Origin: Ottelia alismoides
Taxonomy: Eukaryota > Streptophyta > Magnoliopsida > Alismatales > Hydrocharitaceae
Assembly: GCA_037367405.1 (NCBI GenBank)
Contig: JAZKJV010003272.1
Coordinates: forward strand, 87,068-151,067
Direction of reading: 5' to 3'
DNA: 64,000 bases
This document shows positions 1-11,829 of the stretch, piece after piece. Position 1 is the first letter of the stretch; each line of letters opens with the position of its first letter. The translations under genes and the position numbers were made by a program. The notes under the pieces were generated by a model. It worked only from the letters and a program-made list of their open reading frames with translations. It had not been told where the DNA came from and searched no databases.

Positions 1-1189
1 CATTTTATTTTTTGCATTTTAGTTTGAATATCTCTCTCTACAGATACTAACCGCATCTTCTTTCTTTGCAGATAGCTCGGAGCGATTTTTTGATATAATT
101 CAAGGGTTTGCAAAGAAGATTGAATTTTAGTTTTGTGGGAGAGAGCTTAGATAGTTTAATTTTCTGCATTATTCGCAGGGTCTTTCTCTCTCTAAACCCT
201 CTGATTTGTAATAATTTGGACTGGACTTCTCTGTGGTGTGTCAGGTTCTTTCAATGCCTTATGTGTTGTTGACACCCGATTTGAGTGGCGTAGGAATCAA
301 GCACATGTATGTTTGCTTAATTATTCTTGATTGTGCTCATAATTCTTAGGTCACCCTTTCACTAATTATATACTGGTAGATCACAACTTAGCCAAATTTT
401 TAATCAATTCTTTCCCGCTAATAGAAATATCTGCTTAGGAGGGATTTAATCTATGCATATCATTTAGTGTAAATTTAAAAAAATTCCTTGTATTGCATCC
501 CGCATGAAGAACGCGAGGAATCACGGTAAGTCTTCTTCTTAAGCATGCATCATTGATTTACGCTTGCATTGGCTTTTTCGATTCTCCCTCCTCAGTTTTA
601 CAATTTAGGAATTAAAGGAATTGGTGTTACTCGTTAGGCGTGAATCTCTATGCTCATCTAAAACTTCAGTGATCACCTTAACCTAACATCGAGACTACTA
701 ATCAAGGTGATTATAAATAACTTAACCTAAAAACAAGCTTGTGTCTGGTCGAGAATAACCTACTCATTGTTTGTATGGACAAGATCACACACTTAGGGTA
801 GAGCCAAAACTCTGAAATTTTCATTCAGACTACTATTTTTAAAAACAACTAGCTACTTCTCAGTGAGGGCTTCGGGTAGCCATTTTACGGTCTAACTTCC
901 CTTAGCAAAGTGGGTGGTTTAGAAGACAATGTCTATGGCTATGTCCTCAAGTAACACGGGTAGCCGTCTAATGATCCGTACTTACACCCATACTGGCTGA
1001 AAGTAGATGCAATTAGTTGATGAACTCGGGACGGTTTTTTTGTGAAATATTTCGGCACCTAACAGCTCCGCTTAATTTTCAAGATTGCTTTGTCATTAAA
1101 TTAACATTGAAAAGATAAATGGTCGAACCCTAACGTGCCTTCACAAGAGTCGAGCGGGTGAATCTACGTGTCTGTTTTGTGTTTGAATT

Positions 1190-1933
1190 GTGTGCGTCAA
1201 AGACCTTGCAATTGCAAGCAAATCGTGGTTCGCAAATCATTCCATCCCTCTCTTGAGAAGATATCAGCAAATTGGTCTTCCTACCCGATCTCCACGACCA
1301 TGTCACGATATCCTTCTCCTCACACTTTCCATGGAAACCTGCTCTTCAAACATTGTCCCCCTCAGTCATCATTCTCTTCCCTCCCATACATCCCGCCCTA
1401 TGCCCATACTTCTTCTTGGAATAGACCTCTCACACATTATGATTATGAACATGAGAGAGCAAGCAGAATTGAGGATGGAAAATCGAGTAACCAATATTGA
1501 CAGAGAAACACAATTTCCGGTTATTATAGACTCTCAACCTTTTGAACCATCCCCTACTCATGTTGACTATCTTCTTGAGTACGATCAATTTCTTTCAAAT
1601 CAGAGTCAAGGAGATGCGACTCATAAACAGACATTAACGACTATGAATAATCAATATTCTACTCAAGGTTACATGGTAGAATCACAACATATGGAGAATG
1701 ATTATTCAATCACAAGTCATGAGATGTTTGAGGGTGAGATTGCTCGGATCAATCATAGAGTAAACGCTTTAACTGAGAAAATATATGATCTCATCCAGTC
1801 TATGCAAAATCCAAAAGAAGTGAGTCCACCACCTTATGAAGTACAAAATCATCATGTAACTCACAATCAAGCACAACCACCACTAACCTCTGACCCCCCT
1901 ACTGAACATATCCCTAAAAATACCAAAAAATAG
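1190..1933 (+). pseudogene. gag-side ORF remnant of the gypsy element
   Basis: An open frame of about 247 codons lies upstream of the retropepsin remnant. Its first codon is not ATG, so the annotated left edge is only the limit of the open frame. The second half is acidic and Gln/Asn/His-rich, with a short helical stretch (EGEIARINHRVNALTEKIYD) and a Pro/Gln-rich end. No CCHC knuckle is present. Position between the element's leader and protease suggests gag or a gag-pol linker. I do not recognise the family from sequence alone. Confidence 0.35.
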
Positions 1934-2179
1934 AAAAATAGAAAATTCAAAAAGATTGGACAATTCTGAAATGGAAGCATTTTGCAAGAGCCTGGTCTTA
2001 GAGTTTACATTGATCAAGGCCATAGAATATGTGCTCGATCTTAAGCAATTTTGACAAGTCGACTAAATCCTGAAAGACAGGCAGGAAGCGATCCGGGACT
2101 AAATATCATATCATATCTATGGCAAGTTCTATGGTGATGAATAAAAAAACCAAGAGCCGCAAAGTCAAGGTTAACTCGA

Positions 2180-2502
2180 ATTATGTGTGAAATTGAGGAT
2201 TCTACATTCACTCATGTTCGGTTAGACAATGACTCCGCATTAAACATCCTCCCCAAGTCCGTCTTTGACCAACTCAAACTCAGACAACTAAAAAAGACTA
2301 GGTGATCGTTCAAATGCCTGATCGATCCACCAAAAGACCACGAGGGGTTGTTTTGGTTGTCGTGAACTTCCAAGGTGACAAACACAAAGTGGACTTGATT
2401 GTCCTTGACATCGAGCATCATGGAGGATTGTCTAAGTCTCCTATCATTTTAGGAAAGCCATTCTTAGACTCTTCTAAGGCGATTGTGGATTGTGAGACAT
2501 AG
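2180..2502 (+). pseudogene. gypsy retropepsin (aspartic protease) remnant, frameshifted
   Basis: In frame 1 the sequence reads VRLDNDSALNILPKSVFDQL, which matches the 'LDLGASxNxMPxSxxxxL' active-site region of plant Athila/Tat proteases. The catalytic D-S/T-G is degraded to D-N-D-S-A. After a frameshift near 2300 the product continues VQMPDRSTKRPRGVV and VLDIEHH, then SPIILGKPFLDSSKAIVDCE. This corresponds to the conserved 'ILGRPFLxTAxxxID' end of the domain. The frameshift and the altered active site mean it is dead. Confidence 0.7.
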
Positions 2503-2717
2503 GTCATCATGTTCCCGAACTCGAACTAAAATGAACAAACCCTCAATGATACGACCTGTTATGAGGAAACACAACTTTAAATCGACATCGTGATCAGAAA
2601 ACAACCACGTCACATGATCAGACCACTCCTTACGAAACACAGACACAAACCCTGGGAGAGTCACTTGAGAGACCGACTGTTGGACAAACCTCCGATTCTC
2701 ACCTTAATACCGCTCCT

Positions 2718-3381
2718 TTGAGGAATCAAGATTTTGAAGCTTATGATGAGTTGGACCATATTTCTGAGGAACGTCACGATTATTTAAGTGATCCAATCTT
2801 TGTGTCGGCAGTAATTCATAAGATACTTGAACCATATAAGGAACTAACTCAGGAAACCCCCGATGTCACCAAAATTCATGATTATCAGGAGGTGACATCA
2901 ACAACACCATCCAGCAATCACAAAAGCCACCAGGAACATGCTCCCTCGTCTGAATCCTCGTACGACCCTACAAGAATTGGTCGACTTTTACGCGGATTCA
3001 TCTGACGAAGAACTCATAAATGCCACACCAGTTACTCAAGATGGGGAGATGAAGACTTTCCATCTTTCTCCCAATGCTTCTCATGAAAACAAACCGACAA
3101 AGAAAGTCACCTTTGACCTTAGACACCAGGTGACTTCTGAAGAGTCCTTGTCCGGTCCTGAAGTGGTCCATCATGTAAGTGTGTTAAGTACAACCATTAT
3201 CAAAGGGCACTTACCTCTAGTTGACAATAGTTGGAGATCCTCTGCATATGACTACTATTCTTCTGAGGATGACTCAGACGATGGCGGGTCCTCTTCATCC
3301 TCCCCCTCGTCACCACCCTCAACATCTTCATACTATCTCCCGCCACACTCCCACAAGAAGGTTCATCGCAAACCTCCTTGA
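2718..3381 (+). pseudogene. downstream ORF pair of the gypsy element, function unknown
   Basis: Two overlapping frames (2718-3005 and 2938-3381) probably derive from one reading frame by a shift. The product is acidic, with a C-terminal Ser/Asp/Pro-rich tail (YYSSEDDSDDGG then poly-Ser) and a basic end (HSHKKVHRKPP). It sits where Tat/Athila elements carry pol or an extra ORF, but no RT, RNase H, integrase or membrane segment is visible. I do not recognise the protein. Confidence 0.3.
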
Positions 3382-5128
3382 TCTTGTACATTCGTAAATC
3401 TACTCGGTTCCCCATTTGTAATTATCCGATCATACTTAGGCTGACCTGAGACTAAGTATAGGGGAACTAGTACCATTGTGTATACATCACTTCTATTCTT
3501 TCCGCTCAACCTCGACTACCTCATTTCATGCTCTTCTGCTATGCTTAGTCCCTCAAAAGTCTAAGTATAGGGGGTCCCATCGACTGCTTTTTTCGCTCAT
3601 CTATACTCGGTATGAGCTATGTCTACATCTCACTTTGTACTATAAGGACATAGCACAAGTTAAGTATAGGGGGGAGTGTTTGTGTGTGTGTGTATTCTAC
3701 ATACTTTATCCATGGCTCGTACTTTAATTGTTTTCATCAAAAATCGGATATGGGTACAAGCAGCCTTTATTATGTATATTATACTAATACCTGTTTGTGA
3801 AAAAAAAACAAAAAAAAAACAAAAAAACTTTTTGCATAAAAAAACCATCACTCATGGTCTTGCATTTCATGCATCCATCAGTTATTATATTTCTGACACA
3901 TCCACTATCACTCAAGGCTTAAGGATTTGAGAACACTTGATTTCAGAGATCTTGAGAGTATGAGTTGGCCAACCTTAGTCGTTAGGGTTCTGAACTTAAT
4001 AATCCATACTTCCCTAATTTGAAAGATTTGAGCGTTATATTGCACTCTTCATCTCTACCTTCTAAAGAATATGATCATCACATCACTTTCACAACTACAT
4101 GATTGATGAGATGAGTTGAGTTATCACTTGAGAAGCTAGGACTGGTGATTTAAGTTTAGACTCGATTTAATGATGCTCGAGGATGGGTTAAAGTCAATGA
4201 AGGCTTCAAGAAACCCGAGTATCAGTAAACCCTAGCCAGTATTTGAACAAGTTCACATGCTAACATTTGATATCTACCTATGTGCCAGGGTGTGATGAAA
4301 CCTAATTAAATTGTTGATCAGTGTGCATCAACTTTTGGTAAAAGCAGTGGAGCTAGTAAAAAAGAAAAGAAAATAAAGAAATATTGAAAGAAAAGAGCTC
4401 TCAACCGTCAAGTCAAATTACAAAGAGCTTCCACTAAAGGCGAGTGCTCCTAACCATTTCAAAGTGTCCACTCTGACCAAACACTATTAGGACCAAGGAG
4501 TCAGACTAGCTCTAAAAAAGGACTCTGCAACGTTTAGTGATACAAGTATGGGTGTCGAAGGCATCTTAGATACTCAAAAGAGACACAACCCATTGTACTC
4601 CGAGGAAAATAAGTGCAGACGGCTCCAAATTCTCTTGACGGATACATTGATCAACAAAACAAAAATCTACATGTGTTTAGTAATAAGGCACTCGAGAGGC
4701 CCCTTGTTCCAATGTGAGGGAGAGGAAAATATACGCAATCCTATGACATCCATCATTTGGCCATCCATCAACATGTTTAAGTCCGACAAACTAATGAGGA
4801 CGGTTGACGAAAGGCAAGAAACGACTTATTCCCTAGTGTTGAGGATTAGGTATAGAGGAGAGCCTCTTAGACTGGGACCTTGGGTGACATCTCGACTCGA
4901 TTCTCATGAATGCAGTACACTAAAAGTCATATCCTTATATTTTATGTACAAATAGAGAGTCTGATAATTAGAGAAGTTGGATTCCTTTTGATAAAACATG
5001 GTTAAGCTCAAAATTTTAGGATCACTCAAATTAAGGGTCTTCTATGAATTCAGACTTGAAATTCACATGCACGGTCCTGAATTTATCCAACTAAGTCATT
5101 CATTCATGGATGCTCGGGGACAAGCATG

Positions 5129-5146
5129 GTTTAAAGTATAGGGGTA
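5129..5146 (+). promoter_or_regulatory. polypurine-tract motif before LTR
   Basis: A 'TTTAAAGTATAGGGGTA' tract sits directly before the TGATGAATC LTR start. The same AAGTATAGGGG core recurs at about 3454, 3560 and 3662, so the true plus-strand primer could be ambiguous. Confidence 0.45.
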
Positions 5147-7480
5147 TGATGAATCTCAGATTCAACATGCTAAAATTGGTCAATTAGGCTATTTTTCCCC
5201 AAATCCTAATGTATTTAATAATTAATATAGAATCATTAGATTCATACATGTGTTAATAATATTCGCATTTCATCCTGCATAGTTGCATAAAATAAAGAAC
5301 TGAAAATCCAAGTGTAAATTGACCTAAAAAGCATCTAACTTCCTTATTTTTTAATTAATTCATCCTAATTCCGATTGACCTAAAATCACCACCATTGTGT
5401 AGATATTACTAACAAGAATAAGCAAAAAAATACGAAAAAATTGCGAACTCAAATAAGTGTCAAAATAAACCCAAAACTTAATTTCACATCAGACGGACTA
5501 AAACGTGTATATCTCCCTCATACAATGTTCGATTCTAGTCTACTCACTTTTAAAGTACTCCATTTTCAAATACCTTCAAAACAAGACCAATTTCATAAAA
5601 TTCAGAGCTCATATGTGAAAGTTGGGTTTTAGGTCTCTTTTGCGTATTTTATCTTTTTGCGAATTTTGACCCAAGATTTTATGTACATAACTAACCCTTT
5701 TAAATTTTATTTCATTTTTATTTGTGCTCTTTAATAAAAGTTTTATCAAGAGGTATAAAAGTCTAAATCTAGATCAAGACTGAAATCAAAGAAAACTGTC
5801 TGAGTATGAGTAACCTTTGTGAGTTTGTTACACAATTCGCTTGTTCATACTCTTATTTTATTTTCCTATTTTCTTATTTATTAAAAATTCAAAAAATAAA
5901 TTATTGTGTAATTAAGTGTCTTTTATTTTTAGTATTTTTTAGATTTTTATCCTTTTAAAATCACAAAAAAATTACAAAGTCCCCAAAAGCTGATTTTCTT
6001 TACACATGGAGAACCACCAAAAATACCACTTTATATAGATGACCTGTTTTGCTCTCGGATCTTTCATAAAAGTTGTAGATCTCATCAAGAAAAACAATTT
6101 TTATTAAGGAAAATTTTTGATCCGAGGTCTTTTTCTATTTCTTTTCTATTTTTCTTTCTATTTCATTTTGATTTTTTTGGGTGACACATGGCAGCCCATG
6201 GGCGTGCCACATGGCACCCCCTCCCTCTCTCCTATCTTCTCCCTCGGGTCACGTGCCTAGCACTGACTCTTTTCGTCTTCTATACAACCATTTCCTTCTC
6301 CAGCCAACACCCCCTCCCATCTTCACCTCTGCCCGAGCCTCCCTCCGTGCCTCGAGGTTCGGGTGGGTTCGAGCCTCACCAGCCTACCACGTGGGCTCGA
6401 CAACCGAGCCTCAACCCCGCCTACCGAGCATGTGTAGCACGTGCATGGCACGTGTTGTGGGGGAAAATTTCAAGAGGCCCCCATAAGTCCAGCTATTCGC
6501 ACCCAGGCCCCCGCCTCTAAATGCACATGAGGAGCACGTGCCATCTTGGGCAAATTGCATCTCCCCTCCTCCAATTTCCAGAAAACTGCAAAGAAGCCCA
6601 GCCTCCTGAAGTCACGTGCCAGCCACATGCCTGCTTGGGCAAATTGCAAAGAGGTCCCAACGGGTTTCGTGAATTGTAGATAAGTCCTCCAGGACCAAAT
6701 TGAAGGGAAAACATTTACTTTTGTTGCATTTAAATCCCTGAATTTTCAATTTAGCATATCTTTCTCATTCGAATTCTGATTTTAATGTACAATGTGTCGT
6801 TTTGAGAAGCTTATTTTGTGCTCTTTCATATTATATATCTTGTGGATAGATTAGAGAATATTTATTAATGATGAATATTTGAGGAGCATTTTGATTTATG
6901 CAGGCTAAAAATTGACATATTTGTGCGATATTTTCATTGAGAAAATTAATGATTTATTTTGTAGGAGATTCAATTGAGCATAAATGAATTTACTTCTCAA
7001 TATTTTATGCGATTAAACTTGATTTACTTGAGGATTAAATTAAAGAGAATTTTGAGATCACCTTCTTTATTCGAGGATTATTTTTGATATCCTTAAACTG
7101 CAGGATTATTCATATATCTATCTGGACTCTTGCCTGCATCTGCATTTAAACTATTTCTAGATTTGATATCTGTTGATCTATGATTTAATATAGAGGATAT
7201 TGATTATTGTTTGGATTAAAAATCATCATCACAGATCCTGAACTTCACATTTATTCTCTCTATTTATATGTAGATTCATTAGCATAGTTTCTCTTTATTT
7301 CTGACACAGAAATTAATTAAACATTTAATTAATTAATTAAATTTTAAACCACATAATTAAAAATCACCATTCTCTGTATTCGACCTTGGTGCACTTACCA
7401 AGGAAAATTCTCCACAACATTCAAAGATTGTGATTTTTGACGAATCGTTTTTTCGCCCCCTATACTACAATTCTTTATAA
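5147..7480 (+). repeat. 3' LTR of the Athila/Tat-like element (right edge approximate)
   Basis: It begins TGATGAATCTCAG after the polypurine tract and ends near 'TCTCTGTATTCGACCTTGGTGCACTT...CCCCCTATACTACAA', resembling the 3' termini of Athila-like LTRs. The interior is AT-rich except for a GC-rich insert-like block at 6180-6720 with short ORFs that look incidental. The partner LTR is outside the window, so neither edge can be confirmed by alignment or by a target duplication. Confidence 0.45.
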
Positions 7481-7499
7481 TTAAAGAGGTGATTTTGAG

Positions 7500-7965
7500 C
7501 TCATCACGGACTAGCGGTGAATCTTTATGGCTTCGGTACCGAGGGAGCGACACCGTGAAGTGGTGGCTACGGTGGAGGAGCAAAGGGCGGAGGAGGAAGA
7601 GCAACGAGCAATGGAGGAGGGGACATTATAGGGGGGGGGGGGGACAAAGGAGGAGGAGGGGAAGCTGGAGGAGGGGGTACTGGAGATGGGGGGAAAAGGT
7701 GGAGCAGGAGGGGGGTGAGAGGGGGGTGTAGGAGGGGCAAGTGGTGGTGGAGGTGCAGGGAGGCGGCAGAGGAGGAGGAGGGAAAGCTGAAGGAGGAGGG
7801 GTGGGGGGTGGAGGAGGTGGAGGGGGAGGAGGAGTCTGGAAGTGGAGTGGGGGGGAGGAGGCTGGGGGTGAAGCAGGAGGGGAAGACTGAGGCGGAGGAC
7901 GAGGATGGGAAGGAAGAGGAGGCTGGGGTGGGGTGGGGGGAGTGAGAAAGGACCTCTCAGCCATT
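7500..7965. repeat. purine-rich low-complexity tract (GGA/GGGG-rich)
   Basis: About 450 bp is almost purely G and A on the + strand, including a run of more than ten G at about 7631-7644 and many GGAGGAGGG units. The - strand reads as a Pro-rich ORF (7626-7964, poly-Pro blocks) and the + strand as Gly/Glu/Arg-rich. Both are composition artefacts. A short ATG frame at 7527-7629 (MASVPRERHREVVATVEE) ends at a stop before the tract and could be a gag N-terminus fragment. Confidence 0.7.
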
Positions 7966-8850
7966 TTTAAAATTTATTTTCCATTGTGTCCCCAAAGTTA
8001 ACGTCCATTTAAACTGAGGATGAACAACAATTAACCCGAGGGCCACCGATGATAGAACGACAACAAGTCGGGGGCACAACTGGTATCCCAAAAAAGAAAG
8101 AGCATAAGTGATATTGCAATATCTTAGAGGGGCACAATCGATAAAAACCCTTTACCCCTTTCATTTATAAGTCTGTTCCCTTATCATATACCACATATCT
8201 TTGCATTCCATTTTATAGTCTCGACTCTCATAGGATGGCATGTGCTTCATCCACAATGCTCAAGAAGGATCATTCTTCCTTATCACCCACTCGCTTGTTT
8301 TATTTCAATAAATAATGAATATACATGTTAAACTTGTGAGTAAGAACTTCATATAAGTTGACTTCTTCCATATCATTATCCAACACACCACCAATTACTT
8401 GTTAAATTCAATCGAAAGCTGCAAGTACACTGAATCTGGTCTTATCACTAATCTTAAATTTTATTACCACGAACTTTCTTAAGCAAGGAATTTATTATAA
8501 GGTATTTTGCCTTTGCATGTTTCGTATAATTATCTAGGAATTGATGTGCAACTTCCAAAATCCATGAATAAAGGATTTCTAAATTATTACAATGCAATGA
8601 ATTTAAATTATCTTATACTTAGCGAGCTCTTCTCCATTTCCATTCAATAAAGGGAGATTAGCAACGTCATAAAAGATTGCTGCTTGTAACGTGAACACAA
8701 CATTCATGACAATGCTACACTAAATGTATTGTCAAAAAAATCGGACTTTCTCTTTTCACATAACTATCTGAAACCATTGATACCCGGAATTGAATGTTTT
8801 TCTCTTTTTAATTTTACATCCATGCAATTCTTTTTTTTTAATTTTTTTTA
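7966..8850. other. intergenic, nothing recognised
   Basis: AT-rich sequence without long ORFs, inverted repeats or element ends that I can identify. Confidence 0.6.
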
Positions 8851-9258
8851 CAAATCAGGCACTATATATATTTTGAAGACAAAAATTATAATTTTTTTCG
8901 TTCAACTCATCGCCCCCTCTCCCCAATTTCTCTCTCCCTTCGGAGCAGTGCCTCTTCATCCCTGACGGCCTTCACCCCCTTTCTTCCAAGTTCTTGCCCT
9001 CTTCATCTTCTCGGTGAACCCAACGTCGCAACACCCCAATCCCCACCCCAGGACGCCACCCCCTCCCTCTTCCCGGGTCGCCACCTCCCGGGACACTCCA
9101 GTCTTCTGCATATAAGCTTCCATCGCTATTACCGACGCACCTTCTAAGCGTGATCGCGCTGGTCCGGCATTCCTGTCGTGTCCGCAGTCCTCTGATTGTC
9201 CGTGATCAACACCGGTCTCCCAACATCCGGAGGTCGTATCACCGTCCGCTTACTACAG
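8851..9258 (+). promoter_or_regulatory. candidate promoter and CT-rich leader with splice donor
   Basis: A TATA-like ACTATATATA (8861-8870) is followed 40-400 bp later by a C/T-rich, ORF-poor stretch of the kind found in plant 5' leaders. It ends at CTACAG|GTCAGT (donor at 9259), a good match to a plant 5' splice site. The first coding exon of the JMJ gene starts five bases after an acceptor (24760-24761), so a non-coding first exon must exist upstream. This stretch is one candidate, at the cost of a 15.5-kb first intron. The link is inference only. It could also be a captured leader within a transposon. Confidence 0.25.
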
Positions 9259-9496
9259 GTCAGTCTCTTGAGTTAATTTGGTCATATTTATTTTCGTAAT
9301 TGTATTCATAATTTATGTGGAAACATCTGTTTTCTCATCAGATATTTCCTTTTTAAGCAAGCAGTTAACATGCTGCATTTAGTCTTCCCCTCAAAAAAGT
9401 TGCAGTCAGTCTCCTGTCTTGTCTGAAATAACTGGTTAGGAATTGTGCTACTGATGATGTAGAGGTTGGGTATATCATCTTGTAGTCTTATATCCA

Positions 9497-11052
9497 GAGG
9501 AAAATTTGTCCATGCCACAATGTCGAAAGTTATTGCCCTTGGGCGGTCGACAATCTTTTATTTTGTTATGTACCATAGGTAAGCCGTCTTTACAACCATC
9601 TCTTGTAGAGACGGCTTTGGCTAAAGAGAAGCCACTGCTTTTAGAGACGGCTCTTGCCCAATATCGATTAGGCCGTCCGAGCGTCCAGCCCGCCAAGGAG
9701 GATGGAGGCGATGGAGGAGCTCTAGAGGTGCTCTGGAGTAGGGATGGGCATGGGCTGGGCTGGGTCGGTCCATGAAGGGTCGAGGCCCAAGCCCATCTAA
9801 ATATTTCGGCCCTTGGACCGGGCCCTGACCTGCATATTTTGTTGCGGTTCGATCCAAGCCCAGGCCCAACCCAAACCCAAGCACGTTTTGCGGTAACCTT
9901 CGGCGTACCATATGCAAATACCCTCATCGGCGGGAGATCTCGGTGGAATTTCTATACATGTAAAGTTTTGCAAGTTTTTTTTCACTTCTTAGATGACGCA
10001 TAAATTATTGAATGGATAAACAATTTAAGACAAAAACCATGCGTACATACATGAAGTGCCCATATATATGTTTGCAATCTTAATCAAGGGCATTCTAGTT
10101 ACAAAACATCATTTAAACTACAACACATAATTAAACTTCGGTTTTCAACAATGATATACCTCAAAGTTGCAAGGAAGGGGCACCGCAGGGGTCGGGGGGA
10201 AGACATGGCTAGAAGGAGGCGATGCACTCCAGCAGCAGAGGAGTAGTGGGTGTTGCTCGATCACAGGCTCACGCTCGTGTACGGATGAGCCAAGGAGGGC
10301 GGTGGGCCTCAAGGAGGATGCCTTGGAGAGGGGCCTAGGGTCCTAGCGGAGGAGGGCTTGCCGTGGGGAGGCCGTAGAGAGGTCCGTGCAACGGCTAGGG
10401 ACTAGGCTGGAAGAGGATCGAAAGGGGTGGGGGGGCATGTGGGAGGGAAACTGGCAGGGAGGGGGCACGATTGGGAAATGAAAAGAGGGAGGGGGTGCGC
10501 AAGTCTAACTTGCAAATCACTCTGTCCAAGACCTGAGCCTAAATCCATGTCTCTTTACGGGCCTATGTCGGGCCCACAGACGGGTCGGGCCCTCAGGCCG
10601 GGTTGGGCTAGGCCGAGCCAAGCCTGAGCCTGACCCAAAGAAAATCTGGGCCGAATTTTTAGGCCCAAGCCCAACCCATTGCTCTTTTGGGCTTGGGCCC
10701 GGCCAGCCCAGCTCATTACCCATCCCTACTCCAGAGAAGGAAATCATGAGGTTTGGGGCATGAATGAGGCTCCTTAGGGAAGGGCGGGCACAACAGGGAG
10801 AAGGGAAACAAAGGGCTCAAGGGATGCTCGAATGCGGGTGGGAGGTTTTGGGGGGCTCACTGGAACTTGATATTGGGCAAGAGTCGCCTCTAAAAGTGGC
10901 GGCTTTCCTTTAAACAAAGTCGCCTCTAAAAGTGGTGTCTTTCCTTTAGACAAAGCTGCCTCTACAAGAGGCGGCTTGCTTATGACACATAACAAAATAA
11001 AAGATTGTAAACTGCCTAGGGGCAATAACTTTCAACATTTGCGGGACAGACG
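9497..11052. mobile_element. non-autonomous DNA element with ~190-bp inverted repeats
   Basis: The left arm (about 9497-9690) is matched in reverse complement by 10860-11052. Shared blocks include GAAAGTTATTGCCC, ACAATCTTTTATTTTGTTATG and CTCTTGCCCAATATC. Both arms repeat an AGAGRCGGCTTT-like unit several times. Long inverted ends without a transposase suggest a MULE-like or foldback element. I could not find a clear target duplication, so the superfamily is left open. No coding capacity is visible inside. Confidence 0.6.
9726..10738. mobile_element. nested inverted-repeat element, hAT-like termini
   Basis: TCTGGAGTAGGGATGGGCA at the left is matched in reverse complement by 'CCCATCCCTACTCCAGA' at the right. 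Both ends are followed by GGGCTGGGC/GGCCCAAGCCCAA repeats. TAGGGATGGGCA plus G/C-rich 'GGGCC' subterminal repeats is a common look of plant hAT elements. The inverted repeat runs into the flanks, so no 8-bp direct duplication can be called. It may instead be an inner part of the 9497-11052 element. Confidence 0.45.
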
Positions 11053-11829
11053 GATTTTCCTCCGTATTTCCATCTCTAGTTGAATAATTGCATTTATTGA
11101 CCATTGTCGATTAAAGCTGCATCTAAGTTATATATTTGCTTGTTTCTTGTGATTTGTGATCAAACTTTTTATTTTTTTGAGTGCATTGTCCTTGCCATGT
11201 AGCCTACGTCAAAATAGAATCAAAATCATGAAAAACACCAAGTTCCTCCCATTATGAAGACCTTTAAAGAATAATGTAACGGTGGTCCCCAAAATGCCTT
11301 GATTCACGGCCAACTCTTCCTCTTGCCAGCCCAATGCTTCGTTCACCACTAATCGTGATCGTCGTCGCGTCTTCATCTTGATGTCCCTTGCAACATGTTG
11401 CTCGATACTCTAGACCGTCTTCACCGACCATTAACAAGAGAAGAGGGGCATTTTCCCTCGCAATGTACTGTACAACTTTTTCAACACCACCTTCTACCTA
11501 GGGTTCGAAAATCCTACCTGAAGATGTAGTCGACTTCTATGCGAATATGACTATTACATGCAATTCTCGTAACTATCGTCTTCATAGTCGCATGAATAGA
11601 AGATCTATTTATGTTAATGATCGTGTCATTAACACGATACTTATTTGCACTTCCTCTCAAGTCTTACATTTCTGATTACTTGACAACAGACATGTATATT
11701 TAATGAGATCTGTATCATAAGCGTGTCCTTTCATATCAAACCTTTGATGAGGGTCACCCTACGTCTGCGTAGTGCTTTGGTACTCTACTTCGCTTTCTCA
11801 ACCGTATCTTTTCCTGAAATTTCAAGAAT
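11053..11829. other. intergenic, degenerate sequence
   Basis: No ORF, repeat end or RNA gene recognised. Weak resemblance to broken coding sequence on the + strand, with frequent stops. Confidence 0.5.

Larger units (their letters stand above)
1..5146 (+). mobile_element. Athila/Tat-like Ty3-gypsy element, internal region (5' end outside window)
   Basis: This is decayed retrotransposon interior. A recognisable gypsy retropepsin lies at about 2180-2502 and is followed by Ser/Asp-rich ORFs, then about 1.8 kb of non-coding sequence. A polypurine motif abuts an LTR-like TGATGAATC start at 5147. A long spacer between the coding part and the 3' LTR, and an LTR ending in a 'CTGTATTCGACCTTGGTG' type sequence, are known from plant Athila/Tat elements. 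No reverse transcriptase or integrase is visible, so the copy is internally deleted. Stretches 1-1160 and 3400-5130 hold nothing else I recognise. Confidence 0.6.

Noticed and set aside
1168..1500. 110-codon ORF at 1168
   Set aside because: It overlaps the longer frame at 1190-1933, has no domain, and lies in decayed retrotransposon sequence.
7626..7964. Proline-rich ORF (112 codons, - strand), extensin-like
   Set aside because: It is the complement of a purine-rich simple-sequence tract; no signal peptide, no SPPPP periodic motifs and no flanking gene structure.
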